NCBI GenBank assembly: GCA_037176845.1
Contig: JAYKXP010000272.1
Coordinates: 1 to 40,012 of the forward strand
Source: Paramarasmius palmivorus
Taxonomy: Eukaryota; Basidiomycota; Agaricomycetes; Agaricales; Marasmiaceae
Direction: 5' to 3'
Length of the DNA stretch: 40,012 nt
The position numbers were made by a program, and so were the translations under genes. Each line of letters starts with the position of its first letter. Position 1 is the stretch's first letter. Below are positions 21,650 to 32,240 of the stretch, piece by piece. The notes beneath the pieces are model-generated. The model was not told where the DNA came from, ran no database searches, and saw only the letters and a list, made by a program, of their open reading frames with translations.

Positions 21650-22700
21650 TTCATCCCAGTACTGATTTAATGTATTTACGTGTGAATTACCAGAAACAGC
21701 AGTCACTTTGATGGCCGCGCTCTTTCCTTCCGACCACCATTAATGTCGTCGAGGACATGCAATAAACGAGAGTTCTCTTCCACAAACTGCTCGGGACTCG
21801 GAACATTGATTGGACTTGTGTCGGAAGTGACGCCCGACTATTTATACCCGTCGGAGAGGTCAGTATTTCTCTTTGTTGATTGCTGTCAACGATGCCCGAC
21901 ACGGTAAACGCGAGGTGAACGCGACGTGTCTTGTAGGGTATGCCATTGAGGCGGGATGGTTGATTTTTACAAGGACACACCGGTACGCCGTCCTGTGTTT
22001 ATGGCTTAGACTGATATCTGCCCACAATGCGGCTGTCCTTATGGTTTTTGTAGTTGTCCCTGCAGTACCTCCTCTACTTCTCCAATCTGGCCATCCACCA
22101 ATTCCACCATCTCCCTTCCATATCCAGTGAGGTACTGGTGTCTTTTTGATGCGAGGAAGATCTAGTCAACAAGGTGGATAGCTGAGATGGTCTCAGTGAT
22201 GACTTCAGGGTAGCACTTGGGAGAGAGTGGGACTTGTTGTACCGTCGCCCGGAGATGACCTGGCTCAAGGTGCCGGCCAAGTTTTGCGTGTTCGTGGTTG
22301 GCGATGGAAATGCTTTGTGACCTTGAGTCAACAAACAAGGCTTGGACAGGTCGCTTTTCATTCTTCCTTATCACTGTACCGTTCCAATTTCAGGACAGTT
22401 TTTGCATGGTGTTCCCCACCCATTGTCGAGTTCATTCTTGGGTTAAAGTGTTGTCGGTGTGCATGTGTACAAGATAGTGTAGTAGTGAAGCATTGGGATA
22501 GAACGACTATCTGCTTCCGTGAGGGCACCTCAGTTGTAAGCTGATATCTAAGCTTTCGCGCCCTCCTTTGTCACAGCCCAGGGCTTTGCACAGTCTGTCT
22601 TGTTGGTAGTAGTGGTGTTCATGAACACGTTAAGGAAGCGCTCAATCCATCCATCTGCCAGCCTCAATGCCGACGAGCCGAGGTATTTTTTTCGGTATTA
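21650..22700 (-). pseudogene. Fragments of an unrecognised gene, minus strand
   Basis: Three protein-like runs occur on the minus strand. Near 22690-22560 is SALRLADGWIERFLNVF with DCAKPWAVTKEGAKA and a stop. Near 22340-22080 is HAKLGRHLEPGHLRATVQQV, then LSPKCYPEVITETISAIHLVD, an in-frame stop, and YLTGYGREMVELVDGQIGEV. Near 21840-21660 is PEQFVEENSRLLHVLDDING. Amino-acid composition is ordinary and hydrophobic spacing regular, unlike random frames. The stops between runs suggest a broken gene, or exons whose introns I cannot place. No paralogous copy is in the window. Function unknown. Confidence 0.35.
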
Positions 22701-22924
22701 TCGATATCATTTAATTGATGTCAAATGACAACTTGAATGACTATATAAACACAGTTTTATATTTCTGGAAACTGGAATGAAATGAAACTCGACTTCCGGC
22801 AGCTCTAGGCGACGCCTGGGAATTGCGCTTGGCTCGCTTCCTTCGGCTGTCACCGAGGTTGTTGTCTACGCGAAAAATATCTAATCGAAAATTACTAAGC
22901 GAAAATTTGATGCTCCTCACGGGT

Positions 22925-22967
22925 GCCCCGGAGGGGCCTCGCGCCGAAGGCGCGCAAGCGAAGCTTG
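22925..22967. other. Three adjacent perfect mini-hairpins with GNA triloops
   Basis: GCCCC-GGA-GGGGC (22925-22937), CGCGCC-GAA-GGCGCG (22940-22954) and CAAGC-GAA-GCTTG (22955-22967) follow one another with 2 and 0 bases between. The third contains GCGAAGC, known as an unusually stable DNA mini-hairpin. AGGC-GAC-GCCT occurs upstream at about 22807-22817. The surroundings (22780-23070) are GC-rich for the window. This may be a palindromic GC cluster such as those of fungal mitochondrial genomes, or part of a mobile element. Confidence 0.7.
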
Positions 22968-23151
22968 TATCACGAATACCCCAACGAACCGCTACCTGGA
23001 TCCCGCTGCTCGCAGTGTATACGGCTCCACATGTGTCAGATAGCGTCGAGGTCAGAATCCAGTTGCACAAATCAGCTTCTTGTGCGTTCCTATGTCTGAA
23101 ATTCGTCTATTGACGTTGACCTGAATCTCAAGTATCGAAGAAACTCGATGA

Positions 23152-24183
23152 TTTGCATTCAACCCCAACGTCCTTCGCCGCCGTGCTCCACCAGCAATTT
23201 CTAATCATCCTCCTGTCGTTCCGCATGTCCCAAAGATACCCTCCAAATCGAAGTGGTACCTTATCCATCTGGTACTCCCAGCTGTAATCATCAGCGCGGC
23301 GCAGATTTTGTGCCGTGTTCGCTTCGGATCCTCTATTTCCTCCTTTCACAGACATCTTCGTCGACTTGGAACGCGTTCAAGGTCATCAGAGCGACTCAGG
23401 GTTATACATACTAGCACGGTGGAGATGGTAGGCGTTCGGTTAGGATTAACGCCTGGGGTAGTTGTCCTTCATACGTTTCTCTTCTATTCTCCATCTGTTC
23501 TACCTGTTGATTACTCTCTGCTTCGACTCTGCTCTGCTTTGGGACTTTAACCGTCAAAGAGTCAAAGAGCGTCTTCCGATTCTTACGCGACGCATCGTAG
23601 TTCTTCTTCCGTTTGCCCAACGCAGGTCGTACTGTGGTATGAAACTATCGTCTACTTTGGTCACCACTTTCCTCTTCGTTATCCGTCGCTACCTCTCTAT
23701 TTGGTACACGACCTGCAGTTGCTTTATGTCATCCCCATATCTGGTATCTTCACCTTTTCGACTCGAGCTAACATCATTGTTTATCTAGATTACAGATTGT
23801 GGAACACGGAGAACGTTGGAAGAATGTGTTTGTGATAACTACGCCATGTAAGTATCCTTCGCGAACAACCAACAGTAATGCATGTAATCGTTCGGATTCT
23901 CATAACTTCAAGATGTACGGTAATTCTGAGCTTGGCGGCGTTTGACCATGTTCAGGCATGCACAAATATACCTTTACGTTCATGCTCAACTACGAACTCG
24001 GAACCTGGGCCTACAAGGCCGGTGTTGTACTGGTATCCGCCGGCTTTGGAAATCTCAACCCGAATAGCGGAAGAGTTGGGTGAACCTCGTGTTAGGCGTT
24101 CTCTCATTCCCTTGTTCGCCGCCATATCACACATTATCTATTTTCTGGCTGGGTATCCCCTAGTTCTACGCTTACTCGCTTGA
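23152..24183 (+). pseudogene. Remains of a membrane-protein gene, plus strand, unrecognised
   Basis: A stop-free frame 23152-23550 contains KWYLIHLVLPAVIISAAQIL and a second hydrophobic run LGLTPGVVVLHTFLF. A later stretch (about 23623-23760) reads VVLWYETIVYFGHHFPLRY. Then branch GCTAACATC and acceptor TTTATCTAG lead to a 59-nt exon encoding LQIVEHGERWKNVFVITTP. A strong GTAAGT donor at 23850 and acceptor GTTCAG near 23956 join it in phase to MHKYTFTFMLNYELGTW and KAGVVLVSAGFGNLNP. The last exon is plainly protein-like. The order of segments faintly recalls large fungal integral membrane oxidoreductase-like proteins, but I cannot name the family. The start is not visible. Confidence 0.35.
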
Positions 24184-24299
24184 TCCCACATCCATATCCA
24201 TTGCAACCCCGACACTGCTTTCACCTTCCTTTCCTTGTACTGATACTACTGCATATCCGGTTTTCTAAGAGCTGAATCGACCAATATTGTGAAGACAGA

Positions 24300-24896
24300 A
24301 CGTATTTGTGGGGCACATAAGTATGTGGAATTCACTATCCCACGTTGAACTAATCTATACCACTCTAATTAGAGGAAATAGACACGGCTTTAAGGCCTAA
24401 GAATACGAAATGCATCTGTCAGAACTAGAGACGAACCTTAGAAACGTTCACCGAATCCGAGGGTTTCGCGGAATATACTAGCAAGGATATCGATTTAGTA
24501 GGTGCACAAGCGAACAGTTTAAAAACGTACTTTGGAAGATGAGAACATTGCCCACGAAGGGCCCATGTTGCGGATCCATAACGATGCGATAGCTATGGAT
24601 TAGAACGAGAATGGTTATCGAGTTGAGCACGAGACGTCATATATGTAGTTTTGATTCTAAAGAACGTATTTGTCGGATGATGCAGAGGATTCCAGGTGGA
24701 CACATTACTGGGTCATCTTGTTCGCAGAGCACAACGAGATATCCTAGAAGTTCAGCATCCGTTATATATGCGGGGCAAACACCTATCCAGATGCTCACCG
24801 TGGTTATCCAGAGAGATGCTCAGGCTTTTCGTCCCGGGGAGATATCCCGGAGATGTGTTGTGTTCAATTCCTTTGAAGCCTAGATGCTGAGTCGCA
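24300..24896 (-). other. Diverged family sequence downstream of the 25 kb gene
   Basis: The minus-strand frame near 24890-24752 reads NATQHLGFKGIEHNTSPGYL and then LSISLDNHGEHLD before GTGTTTGCCCC. At 24610-24520, IRNMGPSWAMFSSSK precedes a GTACGTTTTT donor and matches IRSQCSWFADVPP before GTACGTTTTC at about 33270. GTAGGTGCACAAGCGA at 24500 equals GTAGGTGCACATGCGA at 33240. So this segment and 33.0-33.5 kb are paralogous exons of one gene, state uncertain. Confidence 0.35.
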
Positions 24897-25763
24897 TTAG
24901 CTGTAGACAGAAGGGAAGAATTTCGATAGAAACAAACTGAACGTCGAAGAGCGGACCGAACATAGAAGATAGTAGAAGGATAAATAAGCAAGGTACTAGT
25001 AGAGGAGGACGAACAAGTGACGATCAGCGATAGAGAACACAAAGATGAGAAAGGGCGAGTAGAAACATAGACGTACCAGACAAACGTATTCTGCTTCAGC
25101 CCAATTCACCATTCGATGCTCTATATCTGGATTGGGATCGTGGTCTTGATGATGAAGGCCAGGGTATCGCATGAGAACTGCGAGCTGCATTGACGAGCAC
25201 TCGTTCGGTAGCAAAACAGATGCTGTTGACTCCTGGTCAGCTAATATCTGACAGCCATGCCTGTATTCAGCACAACGATGTTCTCTAGCGATATGAAAGT
25301 ACTACAACGCACCTGGTCCCTCTCTAGTAGTCGTGAGATTACGATCGTCCCAATAACCTTGCATTTTTAGCATGAAAGATCCTCGACCTTCGTGTAGAGG
25401 TTGAAGGCTACTGTAGTTTTGAGCTCTACGAAGGTCATATAACAAGCCACGGAAGGAGCAACGTACCATTGGATATGGACATTCGTTTGAGCCTTCATTT
25501 GAGGAACGGGAAGAAAAGAAAAGACGAAAGAGTGATGCTCGTCGTCGTGGTTCGGGATCGTGGTTTCCCGCGACGATGACGCTTCCTTCCAGTCCATCAC
25601 GACCGGCTCGGTTTTGCTATCGTTTATCCTTCACCTCAGCAGAAAGGTCTACTCGAAATGAACGGCAAAAGGATTTGAGTGATCAGCTTACCGAACGATC
25701 CAATGCCAACTTTTTCACGGACGAGTTCTCCTCTTCCATAACGATCAACAAGCGCTTCAGGGA
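24897..25763 (-). CDS. Putative intact five-exon member of the unrecognised family
   Basis: Exons (minus): 25763-25692, 25616-25467, 25357-25313, 25247-25077 and 24995-24897, 178 codons. All introns are phase 0: 75, 109, 65 and 81 nt with GTAAGC, GTACGT, GTGCGT and GTACGT donors. Exon 2 (GSVIVAGNHD ... PYPM) aligns with exon 3 of the gene at 35.0-36.3 kb (RSVIVVGNDAD ... QYPM). Exon 1 ends LALDRS where that gene has LGSDRK. The next intron begins GTGCGTTG in both. The start is unclear; MEEENSSV at 25739 is a candidate. The last exon is hydrophobic and pyrimidine-rich, so it may really be intron. No known domain is recognised. It could also be a recently silenced copy. Confidence 0.4.
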
Positions 25764-27130
25764 CTATTCCTGCTCAGATCTCCTCTTAAAACCCTCGCAA
25801 GTCACATTGATCTGCTATGTTTAGCTTCTTGGGCGTGCCCCTTGCTCAATCCCAGCAATCTCCGCCGCAATGTTCTTCTATTCCACCTGTCAGAGTAGAC
25901 GGCCGCATGGAAAACACAGATTTCGGGCCCCAGGTTCCTATCTTTGAGAGCTCAATGCTTCGGGTGTCAACAACTGTTCCTGGGTAATGTTGGGTAAGTA
26001 TACGTTAGGTATATGCTCATCGTTATACTCAACATACTTTAAAAAATAGTTGTAGGGAACTGTTATTCTAGGAACTGCCTTCATTTCGATACGGGAACGA
26101 GCGGTCAGCCATTCATTGAAGGGTACTCACACGACGATTATATACCAAAGATTCGCCAGAGCGTTCGCTCACAGACAAACGGCGCTCGTTGATATCCGCT
26201 AGGTATTTCTCTCTGGATGTGCGAGTTTCCAGGAGAATTTCCCATTTGAATAGACTTGCCGAGGGGACTTGCGTTCCGGGAAGTCAGTGTACTTGACCCT
26301 ACACATGTCATTCAATAGCGTGAACCTTAAACAGACATGGAATGAGCTTGCGCGAATGGAAGTCGCGAACGGCATTCTCCGAACAGAGAAGATGGAGAAC
26401 AATGAGGCGTTGACCATTGACGCAGAACCTATATTCATAGTGATAAATACCTACATGATCTTCTACTTTGTACTCGAACTCCCTTTACACGATCATGAAG
26501 ACTAGCATCGGCGAGGCATGGAAACCGGTGAGCACAGCGATTGGAAAAGTAAGAAAACGTGCATCTAAGAAAGCCATTGATATCTCAAAGTCCGATTCTT
26601 GAACACGTCGGAATAACTGCAAAGAAGCGGCATTAGTGCGTGAACGACCATACAATGGTATCTTTAACAGCATACTTGAGCGCTCGCAATCCTTCACAGT
26701 TTATATGTCAGTCCCAGACGGACCTGGCAGATACCCTCAAGGCGGCCGTATTACGGATCTAGAATAGCTCATTGAAAAAAAAACCAGCACGATCCCAGCG
26801 GTGGCGTTAATCAATCCTGCTAACGCCAATGATAGGCGCTAGGCGCCCTGACATCAGCCGCTTTCACAGCGATTTTGGGGTCGTGAATTCTATTCGGAAA
26901 GTATGAGGGAAAGGAATCCTATTAAATCGATATCTCCGTCAGATATACAGGCTCAGATGCTTACCTTGATCATACAGACGCTTCTTTCTCATTCCAAATG
27001 TCTAGCGTCAGTTGAAGCCCATGTAATCGATTCGGCGTTTGAGTTAGCTCGAGGAACTTGAAGGATGTAAAAGTAAGAAAATAGAAACAACAAACGGGGA
27101 GAAAGTAGAACGACAGCCCGAAGGGAAACT
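25764..27130. other. Intergenic; orphan membrane-gene upstream segment, otherwise unrecognised
   Basis: 25840-25910 (CAATCTCCGCCGCAATGTTCTTCTATTCC, then GTCAGAGTAGACGGCCGCATG) matches the segment just upstream of the membrane-protein gene at 29.99-30.06 kb. No such gene follows. Between 25930 and 27130 I find no supported gene. Overlapping frames at 26199-26438 (-) and 26269-26505 (+) of 78-79 codons are not backed by paralogues. GGCGTTA and TAACGCC (26803-26827) form a 7-bp stem. Confidence 0.35.
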
Positions 27131-27134
27131 GCTC

Positions 27135-27549
27135 TCATAGAAGGCGGTTTGGGACTACTAGAAATACATCCGAGATGATCGATAAACCATGAACCGAGCA
27201 TCTCAAAATACCCTTGAAAGCGCCCAACCCTTGCACGGGAAGCTCTTCTATAGGCACCGGCGTATCATCCCTGCTCTGGCGTGGAGCGTATGTCATGTAC
27301 CGGAGGTTGGGAAAGCCCACTGGCATGCGTCATGGGAACCGCAGGACGTGATCCATTAGTTCTTTGACATCTAGCACGGAATGTAAAGATAATAGGTTTG
27401 GAATATGGAGGTATTGCGGTGACGGGAGATGTAGGGGAGAAGAAGGAACTTACGAAGCACGAGTCAGCAGGTCTGTTGCCCCAATCCTGATATCTAACGC
27501 CGGCATGAGGCGTCTGCCAGAAGAGCCGATGATGATGACTTGGTTTCAT
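27135..27549 (-). pseudogene. Two coding-like exons, unrecognised, minus strand
   Basis: An exon ending in PADSCF at a strong GTAAGT donor (27453) is followed by an 83-nt candidate intron ending CGTGCTAG (27371). The next exon has a good frame (starting MPVGFPNLRYMTYAPRQ, continuing PVPIEELPVQGLGAFKG before GTATTTT). The phases of the two frames do not join without a shift. No paralogous copy was found in the window and no domain is recognised. Confidence 0.3.
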
Positions 27550-27869
27550 TATCCGCGGAAGGATGTATATGAAAGGAATGTAAGGATAGGATTGTGTGAG
27601 GCATGAACTAAGAAACGTACGAACCTGCTATGTGGCATGCTCAAGTTGTCGTTACAACCATAATAACACTCCACAGACGGGAGAGGAATTAGCAGAGATC
27701 TTGGAAAGGAACTATCCATATAGGAACTTCAACTCCCAGAGTTTAAGGATCGGCGATGCTCCGAAAGGCTGCTGTAGTCGTTCTATCTAAGGGCGTCCTT
27801 CGTTGGTATAGGCATCAGAACGAACAAATCCGGGCTAAAAACGCACATTGAACCCACGCAGTCAGACTC

Positions 27870-28900
27870 ATGTCCGGTTCATGAGATCTAAGGGATATGT
27901 ATGCGTGAGTAAAGGTGTACGAGGCATATGATGGCGACGTACCGTCCTCAGAATAGAAACGAGTGGCTGAGGCTTTCTCTTTTGTACTGGGAGGGGTGGC
28001 AGGAACTCATTGTACTGGGTACTGCGCCGGCGCGTCTACATAACAAAGTGAGTATGATGATCCACGGAACAAAAAGAGCATCACTAACCTTCAACCCAAG
28101 ATGTGCTGTCCACAAACGAAAGAGTAGCAAAGGAACCGTCGTATAAGCACCGACGGGATGCCTTGTCGTCTCTGATTAGCAGGGTATTGAAGGTAAGAAA
28201 TTAATATCCATAGTTTGAATGCTGATTAGACGGAATCGGGTTAGCGGGCTGAAGAGCGTGTTGCATACACGTGAAAACATACCTTAGGACAGCTGGTCCT
28301 GACAAATATAACGCCAGGCACTTGGAGTACGGTTTCGAATCGGAAAGTGTGCATATTAAGCATGACAGGATACAAACACCATCCGGAGTTGCTTTCCATA
28401 CGGCGGTCGCCATTTCGTGGATTAATGCTGCAGTCTTGAGATGCATAGTAGGTCATCTTGTATCTGAGCGATTGTAGTATTAGCATATATTGGTCCTGAA
28501 ACGATTAAGATACGCGCCTTGGCCTGGGGAACAAACACTCCATCGTAGAAACTAGCAATAACCGATGTTTTTGAGTACCTGGAACATACATCTGTGGCAT
28601 CGTTAGCTTGAATCAGAAGACGAGGCGAGAAAAGAACGAAAGGGTTTTGAAAGGGCGTGCGCCGGGCACGTTACTTGGTAGTGGATAAGAATGAGGAACA
28701 AAGAACCAACATCACACGAAAGACGAGGAAAGAAAACAAGAAGCGGCAAACGCTACAAGCTAGGTTCAGGGAACTTGCCTGGGGGTATCTTCTAGACGGG
28801 CACCATGCCTTGATGACAGGCACTGGGAGTTGGAGATGGGGATAGCGTGTAAGGCTTCGTGTAGATGTCCTGCAGAAGAAATATAAGTTAGCCTTGATCA
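27870..28900 (-). pseudogene. Exon-module copy 5 of the minus-strand family
   Basis: Minus-strand order begins with a GTACGTGGC intron of about 110 nt (GCTAACTTATATTTCTTCTGCAG, ending near 28877). It leads to an exon ending at a GC donor GCAAGT (28778). A 187-nt intron ends at 28592. Next is an exon with LKTAALIHEMATAVWKATP (about 28285-28446) before GTATGTTTTC. Finally, an exon ends LWTAHLGLK at a GTTAGTG donor (about 28090). The upstream exon joins in phase to WMVETWIM, matching RWMAETRIM of copy 4. Frames are not continuous throughout, so decay is likely. Confidence 0.4.
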
Positions 28901-29219
28901 TTTCAATCTGTACAGAAAGGACACGAGAAGAGACATTGAAAGGATGGAGATAGGAAAGGGTATGAAGGAAGAGCCACGTACATAATCCAGGTCTCGACCA
29001 TCCAACATGGCTCAGGCATCGTCAGCAGAGTGATATCCGTGTCGTTTCGCATCTCTGACAATTTTCGACCTAGCTTTGTCCCAATACAAGGTCTCTGCTG
29101 TGTGTTGCAATTGGGTGCGTAGTGATTAAGAGAGTATCTATAAGAAGAGTGTGAGTACAGTGCAGGGAGATGAAGGGCATGAACACATACAGCTCAATAG
29201 ATGCATAATGAATATCCGC

Positions 29220-29500
29220 GGCACACAAAGGAATAGGCTTCGGATCGAGAACAGCGCGTTAGAGGAGCCGGCTGGTGGGGGTGTAGGCTGAATGTCCTTC
29301 TCGCAAGGGCTTGGTGCTTGTCAAGCTTGTAGGAGGAGGAGATACCGGATAAAGGAAGGTAGGGGAGTATCTTGACAGCTTTAGAGGATGTAGGCGCTGC
29401 ATCGTCGCGTTCTATAGTGTAGAAAGGAGCAAAGAGAGTAGGATGCTCGTGTTGAAGTGGATCCGGCGGACAAGTCGTACAGCAGAAGGCGGCGAGGGGC
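29220..29500 (-). pseudogene. First-exon copy of the minus-strand family (29.4 kb)
   Basis: GGATCCACTTCAACACGAGC on the minus strand matches the other first-exon copies. The CEKD followed by a Pro-rich stretch and SSNALFSI is in one frame (about 29310-29240). The 198-codon open frame 29790-29194 is another frame of the same bases and runs through the promoter region. So the exon probably carries a frame change. It is divergent from the membrane-protein gene at 30137. Confidence 0.4.
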
Positions 29501-29610
29501 ATTGTCGTGTAGTTTGAGTGATTGAAGTCGGCGATACGATTAGCTGGGTGATCTGTAGTCGTACGGTCGGCGGAGAGCAAAGAGAAGGAAAGAGCAAAAG
29601 GAAGCGGAGA

Positions 29611-29639
29611 CGAAAAAAAAGTTCCGCTGACGTCACCGT
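29611..29639. promoter_or_regulatory. A-tract plus perfect CRE box, copy 4
   Basis: CGAAAAAAAAGTTCCGCTGACGTCACCG-type sequence with TGACGTCA at 29628-29635. It lies in the roughly 640-bp space between a minus-strand first exon and the plus-strand membrane-protein gene, so it could serve either. The other copies favour the minus-strand unit. Confidence 0.55.
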
Positions 29640-30136
29640 GCCTGACAGGCACTGCCTCAGGTACCCGTCGGCGCCAAAACACTTGAGCGATCCAGTGAAC
29701 AGTCCTTTGAGCTAGGAAACACCAGAGTATTGGTACCCTAGGATATAAACTATGTTTCAAGCCAATCAGCAAGACGATCCACATGTTCAATACAACTGAA
29801 GATACACTATATGAAAACCATGGTTCGGCCGGGAAATAGAATCCCGGAAAGACCGAATGGTCACAGGTTCACCCCATGTTTCTCACGAACGCGTTCTTCT
29901 CTTCCATGATCACGTTTTGGCGCTCAAAGTCCTCATTTCGCCTCATTTCCATGCTCGCCGCTATTCTTGGGTTCTCCGACACGCCTCTGCCTCACTCCCT
30001 GCAATCTCCACCACAATGATCTTCTATTCCAAATGTCAAAGTAGACGCCGGCATGTACAACACACGGACAACACGCCTAATGCATGTCCTCCATGGATAA
30101 AGAACGCAGAATCCTGGCTCCCTTCCTCACCCTTCC
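29640..30136 (+). promoter_or_regulatory. Upstream region of the membrane-protein gene
   Basis: A C/T-rich leader with GTCAAAGTAGACGCCGGCATG at 30035-30055, shared with 8955-8975 and 25889-25909. The block ends about 80 bp before the proposed ATG at 30137. No TATA-like element is obvious. It is probably core promoter and 5' untranslated region. Confidence 0.4.
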
Positions 30137-31830
30137 ATGCTCCTCCTCTATGCACTTGCCAGGCCCATCGCCTCGAGCCTCTCCGCTTCCTCCACCAACA
30201 ACTCTACATCCTTCGATCCGGTGACTGGAGAGTGTACCGACATTAATGGATGTCGCACCACCACCGGAATCCTTTGGAGCTGTCTCTCGGTCATTTTCAT
30301 CTGCACGTGGGTAGCCATCCACCCCAACATTCCAGCTGTGCAGGATTGGAGAGGGAATCCATGGCATCCAGCAGTCGTGATCTATCAAAACGTCGAGCTG
30401 ATGGTTGTTGCGCTTCTTGCGCCAGAGTTTATGATCTTGTGGGCGATGAGGCAGAGGGAGCAGGCGAAGAACATTAGAAAGAAGTTCAAGAGTGCGTGTC
30501 CAATTGGATTCTTAGTGCCATTGCTGATGCTCTCCCTTCAGAGTACAAGTGGGGGATGTCACATGGGTTCTTCGTCATCATGGGAGGGTTTGCGCTATAT
30601 AACGGGGAAGAATTTTGTGAGTATGTGTGGGAGGGTGGCTTCCGTGAGTTTTCGAAATGGATAGATGAAATCAAGGGTCACCACGAATATGTGCAAAAAG
30701 CACCTCGGAGCTATCGATCACAGGAACAGGCGAGCACCTCTCTGACCCATCCAAAGTTCCTTCGTCTGATGTCTCTTCCTCACCTCAGGTTTCGTTACTG
30801 CAAAATGAAGATGCCAATACACCGGTGAGCTGTCAACATGTCAACTTCAGCTATCCAGGGATGCACTACTCAATACTCATGCAACGAACAGAAAGAAAAG
30901 CCCACTGTCAGCGTACCGTTGGATGATCCTCATCTTCTAGAGTTTCTCATCGCCAATGGCTACATCACCCTCACGGAAGACGAGATCAAGGACAGAAGCC
31001 ACGCCGATGTCATCACCAAATCCATCGCCGTCATCCAAACCATCTGGTTCATCATGCAGGTCCTCGCTCGTGCCGTCGAGGGTCTGGCTATCACCGAGCT
31101 TGAGATCATCACTGTTGGATTCGCGGTTCTGAACTTCGGGACCTACTTCCTGTGGTGGAACAAGCCCCTGCGGGTTAGGCATCCTTTGAGGGTGTATTGG
31201 AGGCAGATGGAGAAGTCAGTGGGAGGAGATACAGATGGGGCGGAGGGAGGGATTTGGAGGTCGTGCTGGGAGGGGGCTGGTGCGATTGTGGAGTATATTT
31301 ATGCCCTCGACCTCTTTTTCAACATTGAAGGCCCCGACAACACACTTCTCCGACTTCTCCTCCTTCCGCTATGGATCCCATCACACATCTTCTCCGTATG
31401 CTCTCGAATCCTCTTTGACGACGACGACAGCAACCTATCAATCCCAATCTCCTCCCGATTACACAACGACCCTCCCTACCTCTACATCGCCGTCTACGGA
31501 ATCGCCGCTCTCTTCGGCGCCATCCACTGCATCCCATGGGTTTTCCAATTTCCGACACATACCGAACAGCTGCTTTGGCGTATATCAGCTGTTGCGGTTG
31601 CGGTTGCGCCGGTTGCGATGGGGTTTTTGCACTGGTATTGGAAGGAGCTGATGGATAAAATTTCAGGATTGTTGGACTTGATCGTGATGATTACCACGAT
31701 TTTGCTTGGTCTCGCATACGCCGTCTTCCGTATCACCCTTCTTGTTATCGCATTCACCGCCCTACGAGATCTCCGTCCAAGCGCATACCAAACCGTTCAA
31801 TGGACAACTTTCTGGCCTCATATCGGCTGA
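30137..31830 (+). CDS. Fungal multi-pass membrane protein of unknown function
   Basis: MLLLYALARPIASSLSA looks like a signal peptide. DINGCR (residues 35-40) and WSCLSVIFICTWVAIHPN with the first membrane segment (44-62) are family hallmarks. ELMVVALLAPEF, MSHGFFVIMGGFAL, DRSHADVITKSIAVIQT, ARAVEGLAITELEI and FWWNKPLRV-like motifs follow in family order, and several C-terminal membrane segments precede WPHIG. Intron 1 is 30492-30541 (GTGCGT...CCTTCAG, restores the frame). A stop at 30826 lies inside a second intron, either 30617-30850 (469 residues) or 30825-30911 (518 residues); both keep the frame. Such proteins are widespread and expanded in fungi, without known function. It looks intact, unlike the copy at 18.1-18.9 kb. 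Confidence 0.85.
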
Positions 31831-32240
31831 TTCAGGTACGTCTATTTCCTCTTTCAGGCATGAATGAACTGTCTGGCTAATTCTTTCTTCGTAGGTCTGG
31901 CATTGTCGATCTATATCTATGCTCTCTTGTTTTGTTTATCTGTTTTGGTTCTTGATTTCGCGTCCGTTGCATAGCCCTTATGCACCGCCGCTATCTTTCT
32001 CTTTGTTATCTTGGTTTTCCATAAACCTATTGCCGTCCATATCTTTGTTTCTACTTATAGACTTGTCTACATCAAAACTACCTACAGCCCTTACCCTGAC
32101 TTTTTGGTTCCGTTTATACAAGAGAACAAGTTCTATATAACCCAGTCAGCGAAACGAAGGAACAGAAGCTTCGGTTTCATGGATACGGTGAGCCCGGGCG
32201 ATGAGAAGAACAATTATTGAGTATGAGACCACTATCACAC
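31831..32240. other. 3' region of the membrane-protein gene; no gene
   Basis: T- and C-rich sequence follows the stop, as in a 3' untranslated region. Two overlapping frames (31919-32140 and 32011-32220, about 70 codons) have a composition typical of T-rich sequence and no support. GTACGTC...TTCGTAG at 31837-31894 could be an untranslated intron. Confidence 0.4.

Noticed and set aside
29194..29790. 198-codon minus-strand open frame as a complete gene
   Set aside because: It crosses the A-tract and CRE box and uses a frame other than the one carrying the conserved CEKD motif.
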